DNA of 64,000 bases from Deltaproteobacteria bacterium (GCA_017302795.1 JAFLCB010000009.1:1-64000), one strand, 5' to 3'; shown: positions 17,085 to 26,800, numbered from the stretch's first letter. Translations and numbers: made by a program. The notes: generated from the sequence alone by a model not told the origin.

Positions 17085-18288
17085 TCGCCATCTTCAAATC
17101 AGCCTGCAACGGCTGAAGTCAGTTATTCTCGCAATAGCAATTCTCGTCAGTGTTTTGCCTACAGCGGCTTTTTCACAAGTGTTTCAAGTGGACATTGAAA
17201 TGCCATCGGCCGCTGAAGGCGGAGCGCCAACAGACTTCCGATTTCATGGTCGTCGATTTAATAGACAGTCGGCTCTCAATAATGAACCGGCTCGTTCAAG
17301 GCAGCCAGTCATCTTGGCTCATGGGATTTTGAACTCCTATGGCATTACGGAAAAGCTTGCACGATTTTTGGAAAGCCAGGGATTTGACGTTTGGGTCTAC
17401 AACCAGCCCGGATTCGGTCAAGAAGGCAAAGTGACCAAGGCTGTACAAAGCACGAGTGGGGATTATGGGCTGATGGCCCTCGTGAACGGCGTTGATAAGA
17501 TGGTCGAACACGTAACGAAAGCAACCGGACAGAAGCCCATTTTTGGTGGGTTTTCACTGGGCGGCATCGCACTGGAACTTTATCTTCAAGGTGTCGTCTC
17601 GATCGATGGTGAAGGCAACGCTGAGATCGATAAAAGAAAATCGGTTGAAAGACAAAAAAGTATTTCACGTGCTGTCTTTCTTGGTACCCCGGTCCTATCT
17701 TTCAATGAAATGACAAGAGGTCTAAAGCTGATATACGGCGCCGCCTATTGCGTTGGGTGTATCGTAGGCGATCGCGGTGGATTTTTAGATTTTGGACTAG
17801 GGAGAAAGGGATCGATTGTTGGTAAAGCGGCCGGAGTTTCTACGGCACTCACTCCCTCAGTTCTTTTGAACTTCTATTTGCAAGACGTAACCAACTATCA
17901 CAATCTCGATGCGGACTCTCGCTTAACAGAAAAGTACCTTGCTTCGCGGTTCTCAAATATTCACTCGGATCTCGTTCAAGATCTTGTCAAGGCATCTCGG
18001 AAATCAGATAATCTTAAATCTCTGCCGCTAGAGCATGTCGACGCGATCTATGTTGTAGGCACCAAAGACGGACTTGCGAATTACAAACAAATTCGAACTA
18101 TGTTTGAGAAAAGGCGCGAGTTCAATCCACATCACCAAATGATTACTGTTGAAGGCGCTGGTCACCTGGATCTTATGGAAAACAAAGTTATCGAAAGTAA
18201 GTTCGGCGAAATGCTAGGCGATCGGTTGAGGTCACCAAGCAATAAACAGTGGTTTTTGATGTGCAAAGATTCGTTCCGGGCCCTGTAG
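17059..18288 (+). CDS. Secreted alpha/beta hydrolase
   Basis: The product has 409 residues. An Arg/Lys-bearing n-region and a hydrophobic core (SVILAIAILVSVLPTAAF) with cleavage near FSQ mark a signal peptide. Fold markers are AHGI (His88, oxyanion region), the nucleophile elbow GGFSLGG with Ser166, and a late GAGHLDLM with His369 as catalytic His. The family includes lipases and esterases; the substrate is unknown. The GTG start at 17059 is the only one that keeps the whole signal peptide. It is distinct in sequence from the 830-residue hydrolase upstream. Confidence 0.8.
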   Translation: METALKPISRHLQISLQRLKSVILAIAILVSVLPTAAFSQVFQVDIEMPSAAEGGAPTDFRFHGRRFNRQSALNNEPARSRQPVILAHGILNSYGITEKLARFLESQGFDVWVYNQPGFGQEGKVTKAVQSTSGDYGLMALVNGVDKMVEHVTKATGQKPIFGGFSLGGIALELYLQGVVSIDGEGNAEIDKRKSVERQKSISRAVFLGTPVLSFNEMTRGLKLIYGAAYCVGCIVGDRGGFLDFGLGRKGSIVGKAAGVSTALTPSVLLNFYLQDVTNYHNLDADSRLTEKYLASRFSNIHSDLVQDLVKASRKSDNLKSLPLEHVDAIYVVGTKDGLANYKQIRTMFEKRREFNPHHQMITVEGAGHLDLMENKVIESKFGEMLGDRLRSPSNKQWFLMCKDSFRAL

Positions 18289-18302
18289 CTGAATCTAGCA
18301 TA

Positions 18303-18815
18303 TTAGTCAGCTCGAACTCGAAAAACCTGACTTTGCGGGTGCGACCCGTGAAAACTCATGACTACCCAGTGGTATTCACCGTTGTCAGAGGTCAGACCTA
18401 AATTCTTTAGCTCCGCCAATGTCACGTTAACAAGTCCGCCTTGCCGGGTGATCGCCGCGCCATTTGTGGGGACTGTAAGTTCGACTGAGTTTTCTGCAGT
18501 TGGAGGAGATCCAGCTGCCATGATTTTAAACGGCGTCTCGCAGCCCGTTCCATCGGTGGTCCATGCGAACTCGAACAGTTTTCCGTTAGTAAGATCTACT
18601 TCGGCGCAATCACTTGGTGTCACCATTCGAATTTGACATCCACCAGTGATGTTTGCTGCAAGCGCAGGTTGAGTGGAGCAAGTACCGCCGCCTGATTTTC
18701 CGAGGCCGCCTGGGCCTCCAGATCCGCCGCCACTTTGACTGCAGGAAACCGTGGCAATCGCCGCGATGAGCGAAACAAGTGCAAGCAGTGAGAGCTTCAA
18801 TTTTGGAGATCTCAT
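18303..18815 (-). CDS. Putative lipoprotein
   Basis: The product has 170 residues. The signal peptide MRSPKLKLSLLALVSLIAAI ends in the lipobox ATVSC. A Gly/Ser-rich linker (GGGSGGPGGLGKSGGG) follows, then a compact beta-rich domain with four Cys (about 46-92), and it ends in a strand pattern (YHWVVMSFHG ... VFRVRAD) reminiscent of fibronectin-like folds. The ATG overlaps the hflX stop (ATGA), so it is co-transcribed with hflX. No function can be assigned. Confidence 0.7.
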   Translation of the reverse strand: MRSPKLKLSLLALVSLIAAIATVSCSQSGGGSGGPGGLGKSGGGTCSTQPALAANITGGCQIRMVTPSDCAEVDLTNGKLFEFAWTTDGTGCETPFKIMAAGSPPTAENSVELTVPTNGAAITRQGGLVNVTLAELKNLGLTSDNGEYHWVVMSFHGSHPQSQVFRVRAD

Positions 18816-20281
18816 AGATAGTCCCTTTTAATTTTCGCTTTGATACGATCAACAAATTCCGCGGGGGCTAGAATCCGCAGCGTCACACCATTTTCGTCAT
18901 AGGATTCGTTCAAAACTTTCGCTTTTTCGCGAATTTCACCAATGATTCCCTGAGATTCGTAAGGAACAAGGACCGCTTCGTCCCGCATTTTAGCTTCGAA
19001 GTGGCGAATCAATGTTCCGCGAAGCTCTGCGACATGCTCTGGGTTTAATGCTGAGAGTAAGATCGCCCGAGGAAATTCACGTTTCAGAAAAACGACTTCT
19101 TCCGCAGGAACACGGTCGATTTTGTTGAGTATAAGGAAGCTCTCAACATCTTTTACGCCGAGTTCTTCCAATACTTTTTGAGTGACGGTTAGCTGACTAC
19201 GAAATTCCGGATCCGCCGCATCGACGATAAAAAGCAGAAGCGACGCATTCCCAGCCTCATCCAAAGTCGACCGGAACGAAGCGACGAGATTGTGGGGAAG
19301 CTTTTTGATGAATCCCACAGTGTCTGAGACCAGGACGCGAGGAGTGGTTTCGGGATAAAGCATTCGCACTGTTGTATCGAGGGTCGCAAAGAGTTTATCG
19401 GCAATGTAAACATCACTGCCAGTCAATGCCCGCATGAGAGACGATTTCCCCGCGTTCGTATAGCCAACCAATGCTACTGTGTTTTCTTGCGAACGACGCG
19501 ATCGACGTGTGTCTTGTTCTTGATCGATCGCAGAAAACTCGTCTTTCAGGGCCTTGATGCGATCCCGAATGGCCCGCCGATCAAGTTCCAGGGTGGATTC
19601 TCCGGCACCTTTTCCGCCCATTCCGCCAGCGCTTCCGCGGTCATCATCGCCGGAAGTTTCACGAAGCCTCGGGGCTACATAGGTCAGTCTTGCGATTTCA
19701 ACTTGAAGCTTCGCCGCGCGCGTTTTGGCATGTCGACTGAAGATTTCTATGATCACACCAGTGCGATCGAGCGCTTTTGCGGACGTCGCCTTTTCGAGAT
19801 TGCGAAGCTGTGAGGGTGAAAGCTCGCAATCAAAAACGACGTGTTCAGCAAGTTCCACGGGTGCGCCGTTTGCCGATTCAGGCGCATGACTGGGTCCGAG
19901 CTCTTCAACCTCGTCCTCATCGACGGCTTCGTGATTGGCCAATTCTTCCGCAAGTTCTTCGTCCTCAAGGCGCTTTTCTTCATCTTCTTTTTCTTTTCTC
20001 AGTGCGGCCTTATGTTTTTTCTTCGCAACATAAGGCCCTACTTCGCCCGGACCGCCGGTCCACTTTGCAAGTTCGCGAAGTTTTCCTTCGCCGAGGACCA
20101 CGGCGGAGTTCGTCGATTTACGCTTTTGCCAAAGTCGTCCAATGACTCGGTAGCCAAGTGTTGTAACGAGGCGTTCGAGTTCATCCAGCGAGCTTTGTAG
20201 CTCGTGATCGGTGAGGCCAGGAGTTTTAACTCCGACAAGAACAGCGGTGGGGATTTTAGGAGTCTGATCGTAAATGCTCAT
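18812..20281 (-). CDS. hflX: Ribosome-associated GTPase HflX
   Basis: The product has 489 residues, longer than the roughly 430 common for the family. The HflX N-domain (TAVLVGVKTPG ... GRLWQKRKSTN) is interrupted at about 80-145 by a highly charged Lys/Glu insert (KKKHKAALRKEKEDEEKR). The family block GGMGGKGAGES (219-229) and G motifs follow: GYTNAGKSS (273-281), DTVGF (320-324), NKID. HflX splits stalled or heat-damaged ribosomes. ATG 20281 is chosen; the open frame begins eight residues earlier. Confidence 0.93.
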   Translation of the reverse strand: MSIYDQTPKIPTAVLVGVKTPGLTDHELQSSLDELERLVTTLGYRVIGRLWQKRKSTNSAVVLGEGKLRELAKWTGGPGEVGPYVAKKKHKAALRKEKEDEEKRLEDEELAEELANHEAVDEDEVEELGPSHAPESANGAPVELAEHVVFDCELSPSQLRNLEKATSAKALDRTGVIIEIFSRHAKTRAAKLQVEIARLTYVAPRLRETSGDDDRGSAGGMGGKGAGESTLELDRRAIRDRIKALKDEFSAIDQEQDTRRSRRSQENTVALVGYTNAGKSSLMRALTGSDVYIADKLFATLDTTVRMLYPETTPRVLVSDTVGFIKKLPHNLVASFRSTLDEAGNASLLLFIVDAADPEFRSQLTVTQKVLEELGVKDVESFLILNKIDRVPAEEVVFLKREFPRAILLSALNPEHVAELRGTLIRHFEAKMRDEAVLVPYESQGIIGEIREKAKVLNESYDENGVTLRILAPAEFVDRIKAKIKRDYL

Positions 20282-20461
20282 CTGGGTGCCAGACCTAGCA
20301 TGCAAGTCACGGAGGGAGAAGCAGTCTCTGCTTGAAATCTTAGCAATGTCAGGATTTGCAATTGGTTTTCTGAACGGTTTCCTAACTCGATCCCAACTCG
20401 CATTTTAAACCGTCAGCGCGATATGAAACGCCTGCTCGTTAACAAAGTCATCGGAGGTTTC

Positions 20462-21805
20462 GTGAAGAATTTTACCAAGATTGCCGCTCTAGCGGCGGGT
20501 ATGATGTCGGTTTTCGCGCTGGGATCAACGGCTAGCGCCGCTTGTCCAGCGGGACTTGACAGTCGTGGAGTCGTTTCAGGCAAAGAGATCTGCGCTTTAC
20601 GCGGGAAATACCTTAGCCAACAACTGACACTTACGTCAGGTCAGGATTATGTTTTAGAAGGTGGCGTTTATATTGGTGGCGATAACGCGTCAAATTCCGT
20701 GCTCTATATCGAGCCGGGAGTAAAAGTCTTTGGCCAATCAGGTGCTGACTTCTTAGTTATCACACGTGGATCGAGAATTTACGCTCAGGGCACTGCTCAA
20801 TCTCCTATTGTTTTCACATCTGCAAAGACTTCGGGCCGCAAGCGCGGCGAGTGGGGCGGATTAGTACTCAATGGAAACGCGACAATCAATGCTTGCAAAG
20901 CGGGCGCAACGGTTTGTGAAGGTGAAGGCGAAGGCGGTACTGGCAAATACGGTGGCACAGACGACGACGACAGCACCGGTATCCTAAAATATGTACGTGT
21001 TGAATTCGCTGGCTTCCCTGTTTCGCCAGATAACGAGCTCAACGGAATCACTTTTAACGCCATTGGCCGAAACACGATCGTAGATTACATCCAGGTTCAC
21101 ATGAACGCAGACGATGGAATCGAGTTTTTCGGTGGTACAGTTGCGGTGAAACACGTTGTTCTGAGCGGCAACGAAGACGATTCTCTCGACTGGGATTTTG
21201 GCTGGCGCGGTCGCGCTCAATTCGTCCTCATTCAGCAGTACTCTGATGCTGCAGATAACGGCTTTGAATCTGACAACAATAAATCACCACAAAATGCGTC
21301 GCCACGATCTTTGCCAACTTTGTCGAACGTGACGATGATTGGAGCTGAGACAAAAGGTGCTTATGGTATGCTGCTTCGAAAAGGAACTGGCGCTCGTTTG
21401 TCGAACATGCTGATCACCGGCTTTGCAAAAGCAGGGATCGACATCGATGACACAGAAACCTTCAACCACGGTGCTTCGGCTACTGGCGCGACGCTTGTTC
21501 CGTCTGGGTTGACGATGACGAACTCAATTGTCTTCAACAAAAAGAACTTCGAAGTCGGCGAAACAGACTCTACTGGTGCATTGATCCAAGAGCCATGGCT
21601 GATCGAATCTTGGTTTAAAACACAGGATGGCAACATGACTTCGGATCCAATGCTTGCGGGTTGGTTCCCGAAAGCAGGTAGCCCTGCTATCGGAGCCGGT
21701 GTTGCTTCGGAAGATACTTGGTTTGATTTTGTTGATTACGTCGGTGCTTTTGCTGATCAAAAAGATGATTGGACAAAAGGTTGGATTCAAACGGCACGTG
21801 ACTAA
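20462..21805 (+). CDS. Secreted right-handed beta-helix protein, partner of TonB receptor
   Basis: The product has 447 residues. GTG 20462 has GGAGG at 20453-20457 and starts a standard signal peptide (MKNFTKIAALAAGMMSVFAL, cleavage after TASA). Repeating short strands (VLYIEPGVKVFG, IVFTSAKTSG, VDYIQVHMNADDGIEFFGG, AVKHVVLSGNEDDSLDWD) fit a parallel beta-helix. Asp-rich loops (GGTDDDDSTG; NADDG; NEDDSLDWD) could bind calcium or another metal. Its stop overlaps the receptor start, so it is probably a surface or periplasmic partner in uptake of the same ligand. Confidence 0.75.
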   Translation: MKNFTKIAALAAGMMSVFALGSTASAACPAGLDSRGVVSGKEICALRGKYLSQQLTLTSGQDYVLEGGVYIGGDNASNSVLYIEPGVKVFGQSGADFLVITRGSRIYAQGTAQSPIVFTSAKTSGRKRGEWGGLVLNGNATINACKAGATVCEGEGEGGTGKYGGTDDDDSTGILKYVRVEFAGFPVSPDNELNGITFNAIGRNTIVDYIQVHMNADDGIEFFGGTVAVKHVVLSGNEDDSLDWDFGWRGRAQFVLIQQYSDAADNGFESDNNKSPQNASPRSLPTLSNVTMIGAETKGAYGMLLRKGTGARLSNMLITGFAKAGIDIDDTETFNHGASATGATLVPSGLTMTNSIVFNKKNFEVGETDSTGALIQEPWLIESWFKTQDGNMTSDPMLAGWFPKAGSPAIGAGVASEDTWFDFVDYVGAFADQKDDWTKGWIQTARD

Positions 21806-24800
21806 TTCAAAGGTACAAGTAAAACTGCGGATAGCGGTAAACTTAGCGGTGCTCGCAAAGACCTTTTCAGGTCTTGCAGGCATTGCCCGTTTCGGAGCAT
21901 CAGCTCTGGTTTACACCTTTCTGGGAGCGGCATTTTTCAGTGTTGCTTCTTTCGGTCAAACGCCAAGTCCGACTTCAAAAACATCCTTTCCTTCGACTGA
22001 GTTGAAAGGAAATGGCGTTCTTGAAATCAGTGTCTTTCGAGAGACGAAGGATGGATCACTCGTAGTTCTTGGTCAGCAAGAAGTCCTTGTTGATGGCATT
22101 TCAGTTTTAGTCGGAGAATCGGGTTTCCTTCGATTAGAAGTGAGTCCGGGTTTTCATAAAATAGGGCTGCCTTTGATCGAAGGTGATGTTCAGGTGGAAG
22201 TGGACCGTGATCGAACCGCGGTTGCTGTACTGCGGTTACGAGAAAAGCTGATCGTTGCTGACGTTGAAAACGCGTCAAGCCGATCTAGTGAATCTCCGCA
22301 AATGGACCTTGCGGTCGGCGGGTCAGCCGACCCGCTGGCTGGCCAAAAAACTGGCAAGAGAAAAATTGTGTTCAAAAACGCCGACGGTTTTCCGATCTCA
22401 TCGGCGCGGGTTTTTCTAGATGAACCAGACCGTGCCACCGGAAAAGATATTCTCGAATCCGACTCCAAAGGTGAAGTGATCATCGAAAATTCCCTGGGAT
22501 CAGGTTTCACAGTTACTCACCAACAATTCGAATCTCAATCATTTATTCCAGCCGGAGTCGCCGGCAGCCAAATGCCAGAGATCTTACTTACGCTGAAAGA
22601 AGCGACATCTGAGCTTGAAGAGGTGCGAGTGCTAGCTCCCGTGATTCGCGGCGGAATAAGTGCGCTGGTGGAATTGCGACGAAAAAATCGAGGGGTGGCA
22701 GAGGTCCTTGGTTCCGAACAAATGGCACGCACCGGGGACAGTGACGCGGCAGCTAGTCTTCGTCGAGTGACCGGACTGACACTTGTAGCAGGAAAGTACG
22801 TCTACATCCGAGGCCTCGGTGAGCGATATTCGTCGATCCTTCTGAACGACTCGACTTTGTCTAGTCCCGAACCCGCAAGAAGGGTGGTGCCGTTAGATCT
22901 ATTTCCCACCAACGTTCTTGAGTCTGTAGTCATTGAAAAGTCGTATTCGTCCGAGCTTCCCGGCGAGTTTGGGGGAGGAACAATCAGGATCGGTACAAAG
23001 CCAATCCCTGATCGGTTTTCGGCGAAGGTTTCTTTGGGTTTGGGATTCGGCGCAGATTCGCAAAGCTTAAGCTACGATGGTGGCCAACTAGATTTTTTTG
23101 GAATCGATGATGGAACCAGGCAACTGCCATCTCTCATTTCGGATCAGACCTCCGACGGACGGCGTTTAAAGGAGCAAAATCCGCTTTTCTTAAATGGATT
23201 TACAGCGACCGAATTACAGGCGATGGGTCGCAGCTTTAAAAATACGTGGTCAGCAACAGAAGACACTGTCACTGCTGTACCCAGCCTTAGCTTGTCAATC
23301 GGCAACCGATTTCAGCCAGCTCCGCGTTTTACAGTCGGCGGTCAGCTGGGGGCACTATTCGGATCAGATGCGGATTTTTTGGAAAAAAAGTCTACGCGAT
23401 ATTCGATTGGAAGCGGGGGGGGGCTAGTTTCGGACTCGGACTCGGTGTCGTTAGAAGCGACGAGAGAAGTTCGTCTTGCCGGCACCACTGACTTCGGCGC
23501 AAGTATGAAAACAACGGCCGGTGAACAAAAAGTGTCCTCGTCACTTTTGATTCTTCGAAACTCCGAAGACTCGGTGGCCTCAAGTAAAGAGTCAAACTCC
23601 AATGGGCGCTATCAGACAACCGACCTCAATTGGGTTGAACGACAACTTTTCATTCGGCAATTGAGAGGCGAACACGAACTAAAGCCTTTCACCGTTAAGT
23701 GGCGACATTCGTTATCAGATGCCAGCCGAATCGCCCCCGATAGCAGGTCGCATCGGTATATCTTTGAAAACGGTCGCTACGTTTTTTCTACGCGGGCAGA
23801 TGGAAATCAGCGCAGCTTTTCGCAGTTGAACGATCGAACGGTCGAGTGGGGCGCAGATATTAAATCGAGTCTAGAGACTACTGACTTGGGTCGGTGGGAT
23901 CTTAGTCTTGGGCTCGTCAAGACAGAGCGCACTCGAGCGTCAGGACTTCGTAGGTTTCACTTTCGCGATGTTCGTGGTCCCGGTTCGAATTTAGATCTAA
24001 CAAAACCTGTCGAAGAAATTCTCAACGAAGAAAATATTTCTCCGAATTCATTTCAGGTATTGGAAACAACGCGCGAAACCGACAATTATCGCGCGGGTCA
24101 GACCGTTCACGGACGGTCGGCTACACTGGATTGGATTCCACGTTCAGGAATTCGAATCTCCTACGGGGTTCGTCACGAAACTTCGGAACAAGACGTCCTC
24201 ACTTATAATTTGTTTGATCCCGAAAATAAACCGGTTAGAGCGGGGCTTTTTTCAGAGGATATTTTGCCAGCACTAGGCGCCTCGTGGGAGTTTGCTGTGA
24301 GCGGGTCGAGTCGCCAACAGTTAAGAACCACTTATTCGGAAACGGTGTCGCGACCTGACTTTAAAGAACTATCGACCGCGCCTTATACTGACGAGGAAAC
24401 TGGCCAGGAGATTATCGGAAATAGTCGTTTGCGCGGAGCGATTTTGAAAAATACAGATGTTCGGTACGAATGGTACATGAATACTGAAGAGTCATTATCC
24501 CTTGCGGTATTTCGAAAAGAATTTCAGCACCCGATTGAGCAAATAATCCGGCCTGGATCAGATGGGACTATCCGCAGTTTCGACAATGCAGAATCGGCCT
24601 TGAATACCGGGGTCGAGTTCGAAACCCGGATCAAACTTCGCCGGATCAGCGATCTATTGCGACGTTTGACGTTCGCCACGAACATTGCCTTAATCGAATC
24701 AACGGTCGAGCTGAGCGCGGGCAATCAAGGTGTGCAAACATCCAACTCTCGGCCCCTTCAAGGGCAATCGCCTTGGGTGGTAAACCTTCAGCTCTTCTAT

Positions 24801-25079
24801 GATCGGCCAACATCAAAGATAAATGCAGGTCTTTTGTTTAATATGATCGGTCCTCGAGTACGAGAGGCAGCATCGGGGGGACTTCCAGATCTCTACGAGC
24901 AACCAATTCAACAACTCGACGCGGTTGCATCTTGGTCAATGGCTGATCAGCCGTTCACCTGGCAATTGCGACTAAAAAACCTTCTTGATCCTGAAACCAA
25001 ATTAACTCAGGGCGATCAAACGGCACTTAGTTACCGTCGTGGTCGTGCGCTCTCTGTTTCAATGTCGGCGGTGTTTTGA
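21798..25079 (+). CDS. TonB-dependent outer-membrane receptor
   Basis: The product has 1093 residues. GTG 21798 overlaps the preceding stop by eight bases and gives a long signal peptide ending near SFGQ (about 55). A PEGA-like beta domain (about 75-150) and a carboxypeptidase-regulatory-like domain (about 190-260) follow, then a TonB-box-like LEEVRVLAP (about 273) and the plug with YVYIRGLGERYSSILLND and FGGGTIRIGTK. A barrel of about 680 residues ends in SMSAVF, the C-terminal Phe expected of outer-membrane proteins. The ligand is unknown; no Fur-box-like sequence was seen upstream of the operon. Confidence 0.88.
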   Translation: MTNSKVQVKLRIAVNLAVLAKTFSGLAGIARFGASALVYTFLGAAFFSVASFGQTPSPTSKTSFPSTELKGNGVLEISVFRETKDGSLVVLGQQEVLVDGISVLVGESGFLRLEVSPGFHKIGLPLIEGDVQVEVDRDRTAVAVLRLREKLIVADVENASSRSSESPQMDLAVGGSADPLAGQKTGKRKIVFKNADGFPISSARVFLDEPDRATGKDILESDSKGEVIIENSLGSGFTVTHQQFESQSFIPAGVAGSQMPEILLTLKEATSELEEVRVLAPVIRGGISALVELRRKNRGVAEVLGSEQMARTGDSDAAASLRRVTGLTLVAGKYVYIRGLGERYSSILLNDSTLSSPEPARRVVPLDLFPTNVLESVVIEKSYSSELPGEFGGGTIRIGTKPIPDRFSAKVSLGLGFGADSQSLSYDGGQLDFFGIDDGTRQLPSLISDQTSDGRRLKEQNPLFLNGFTATELQAMGRSFKNTWSATEDTVTAVPSLSLSIGNRFQPAPRFTVGGQLGALFGSDADFLEKKSTRYSIGSGGGLVSDSDSVSLEATREVRLAGTTDFGASMKTTAGEQKVSSSLLILRNSEDSVASSKESNSNGRYQTTDLNWVERQLFIRQLRGEHELKPFTVKWRHSLSDASRIAPDSRSHRYIFENGRYVFSTRADGNQRSFSQLNDRTVEWGADIKSSLETTDLGRWDLSLGLVKTERTRASGLRRFHFRDVRGPGSNLDLTKPVEEILNEENISPNSFQVLETTRETDNYRAGQTVHGRSATLDWIPRSGIRISYGVRHETSEQDVLTYNLFDPENKPVRAGLFSEDILPALGASWEFAVSGSSRQQLRTTYSETVSRPDFKELSTAPYTDEETGQEIIGNSRLRGAILKNTDVRYEWYMNTEESLSLAVFRKEFQHPIEQIIRPGSDGTIRSFDNAESALNTGVEFETRIKLRRISDLLRRLTFATNIALIESTVELSAGNQGVQTSNSRPLQGQSPWVVNLQLFYDRPTSKINAGLLFNMIGPRVREAASGGLPDLYEQPIQQLDAVASWSMADQPFTWQLRLKNLLDPETKLTQGDQTALSYRRGRALSVSMSAVF

Positions 25080-25756
25080 TGAAGAGCTGGTTGGCAGCAA
25101 TTACGTTTGTATATGGAATGATTGGTTGTGGGTACCATGACTCACGCTCGATCCACGATGCTCCTTCTGAAAAGCTATCTGACTCGAGGGCACTGACAGA
25201 AAAAGAAGAAATTCAGTCGGAAATCCAATCCGGTCGGGTTGACCTTTTGTTCGCACGAATAGACAACGGAATGAGCTTAGATTTTCGAGTTTCAAAGGGG
25301 AAGACGCTGCTCATGGAGGCAGCCGTATGGGGGCAGGTAGAAATTGTACGTGGCCTTCTCGCGCGCGGCGCCGATCCGCTGGCCATAGATGACGACGGAA
25401 AAACTGTTCGTGATCATGCCCTCGGCAACACTGAAATTCTTCGCCTATTGCCAAACGTATTGGATGCAGAAACTGTCTTTCGTATTTTTCTGCTCGTCGA
25501 GAATGGTGACTATCGTAAATTGAAAGCCGAACTTGATTCGGGCGTTGATCCAAATTTAAGAAATTCGGTTGGTGATACATTGCTGATCCATTCTGTACGA
25601 CGTGGAGTCCGATCGGTCGTTGCGACACTTGTCAGGTATCCTGGAATTGCTATTCAGGAACGAGATCAAAGTGGAAAAACAGCTCTTAAGATTTCTCGTG
25701 AATTAGGAAATGCGCAGATAGAAAAAGAATTGCTTGCCCGTGGTGCAACTGAATAG
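25079..25756 (+). CDS. Ankyrin-repeat lipoprotein in the TonB operon
   Basis: The product has 225 residues. ATG 25079 overlaps the receptor stop (TGATG). The signal peptide ends in GMIGC (lipobox). The mature protein has two ankyrin blocks: GKTLLMEAAVWGQVEIVRGL with LARGADPLAIDDDG, and GDTLLIHSVRRGVRSVVATL with a final ELGNAQIEKELLARGA. Ankyrins bind proteins, so this may tether or organise receptor, beta-helix protein or TonB in the periplasm. Finding it inside a TonB operon is unusual. Confidence 0.8.
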   Translation: MKSWLAAITFVYGMIGCGYHDSRSIHDAPSEKLSDSRALTEKEEIQSEIQSGRVDLLFARIDNGMSLDFRVSKGKTLLMEAAVWGQVEIVRGLLARGADPLAIDDDGKTVRDHALGNTEILRLLPNVLDAETVFRIFLLVENGDYRKLKAELDSGVDPNLRNSVGDTLLIHSVRRGVRSVVATLVRYPGIAIQERDQSGKTALKISRELGNAQIEKELLARGATE

Positions 25757-25766
25757 GAGTGGTGGT

Positions 25767-26390
25767 ATGGAAGAGAAATTTTTTGAAGTCGCTCACTTGG
25801 CTGATCGAGGCGTTTTGTATTTGCTCGTCATTCTAAGTTTGGTCAGTCTCCTCATTATAGTTGAACGGTATTTGACTTTGACCAAAGCAGCGAGGCGAGC
25901 CAGCGATTTGAATGCTGGAATTCAAAAAGTTTTGGCCAGCGCAAATCTCGAAAGCTATAAATCACTATTGGGAGTCGGTGGTGATTTGGAGAATCGGTCT
26001 GTAGATCTCGGTATTCAAGCGATCCGAGTTTCAGGAGCCCGAGGCTTAAGAGAATCGTTTGAAACGTTGATTCTCCTTGAGAAACCGAAGCTCGAGCGGT
26101 CGCTTGGATTTCTAGCTACGGTCGGAGCAAACGCTCCCTATATTGGACTTTTCGGAACCGTGCTTGGAATCATGAAAGCATTTAAAGATCTCGGCGGCGC
26201 TTCGGAAGGTGGGCAAGGTGCAGTTATGGCCGGAATCTCTGGCGCGTTGATCGCGACCGCAGCCGGGCTCATGGTTGCGATTCCAGCAGTCTTGGCATTT
26301 AACTACTTTCAAAAGCTAGTAAAACAAGTCGTTACAACGATGGAAGCGATTCGTGAACTCGCAGTGATAGTGGCCGAAAGAGGCTCGTGA
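25767..26390 (+). CDS. exbB: ExbB/TolQ-type proton channel protein
   Basis: The product has 207 residues. AGGAG at 25757-25761 precedes the ATG. Three membrane segments in the MotA/TolQ/ExbB pattern are visible: about 14-34 (VLYLLVILSLVSLLIIVERY), about 125-148 (GANAPYIGLFGTVLGIMKAF) and about 160-185 (SGALIATAAGLMVAIPAVLAF). The family signature GLFGTVxGI is present. With ExbD it forms the proton-driven motor that energises TonB. Confidence 0.92.
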   Translation: MEEKFFEVAHLADRGVLYLLVILSLVSLLIIVERYLTLTKAARRASDLNAGIQKVLASANLESYKSLLGVGGDLENRSVDLGIQAIRVSGARGLRESFETLILLEKPKLERSLGFLATVGANAPYIGLFGTVLGIMKAFKDLGGASEGGQGAVMAGISGALIATAAGLMVAIPAVLAFNYFQKLVKQVVTTMEAIRELAVIVAERGS

Positions 26391-26800
26391 TGGCTAGCAA
26401 AGCTTCAAGTGATCAAGACGTCATCGCTGATATAAACATTGTTCCCTTGGTCGATATTATTCTTGTCGTTCTGATTATCTTCATGGTTACGGCGACCACG
26501 TTTTCTGGAAAGGAAGTAGAAGTCGAGCTTCCAAAGGCTTCTAGCGGAGGAGATACTTCAGCTGCGCCGCTAACGGTTCAAGTGAACTCGGTAGGTCGGT
26601 TTTTTGTTAATGGAATTGAGATTGATGAATCGGCCTTGCGTCTTGAAGCGGAAAAGAGATCCGCCCTGAACCCCGAGAGTCAGGCGGTAATTTCGGCTGA
26701 TACGGCTGCGGCACACGGCGCAGTAGTTCGAGCGCTTGATGCAGTGAAGTCAGGTGGAATAGCGAAACTTGCGGTTTCGGTTGAAGGAGAAAGCCAGTGA
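26390..26800 (+). CDS. exbD: ExbD/TolR-type biopolymer transport protein
   Basis: The product has 136 residues. ATG 26390 overlaps the ExbB stop (TGATG). One N-terminal membrane helix carries the family signature INIVPLVDIILVVLIIFMVT, with the conserved Asp (VDI) that relays protons. A short periplasmic domain with the typical ISADTAAAHGAVVRALDAVK block follows. It works with ExbB and TonB encoded next to it. Confidence 0.93.
   Translation: MASKASSDQDVIADINIVPLVDIILVVLIIFMVTATTFSGKEVEVELPKASSGGDTSAAPLTVQVNSVGRFFVNGIEIDESALRLEAEKRSALNPESQAVISADTAAAHGAVVRALDAVKSGGIAKLAVSVEGESQ

Noticed and set aside
20323-20413. Short inverted repeats (AAGCAG/CTGCTT; ACGGTTT/AAACCGT) before the TonB operon as a Fur or riboswitch site
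   Set aside because: They do not match a Fur box or any riboswitch class I can recognise, and short repeats of this size arise by chance.
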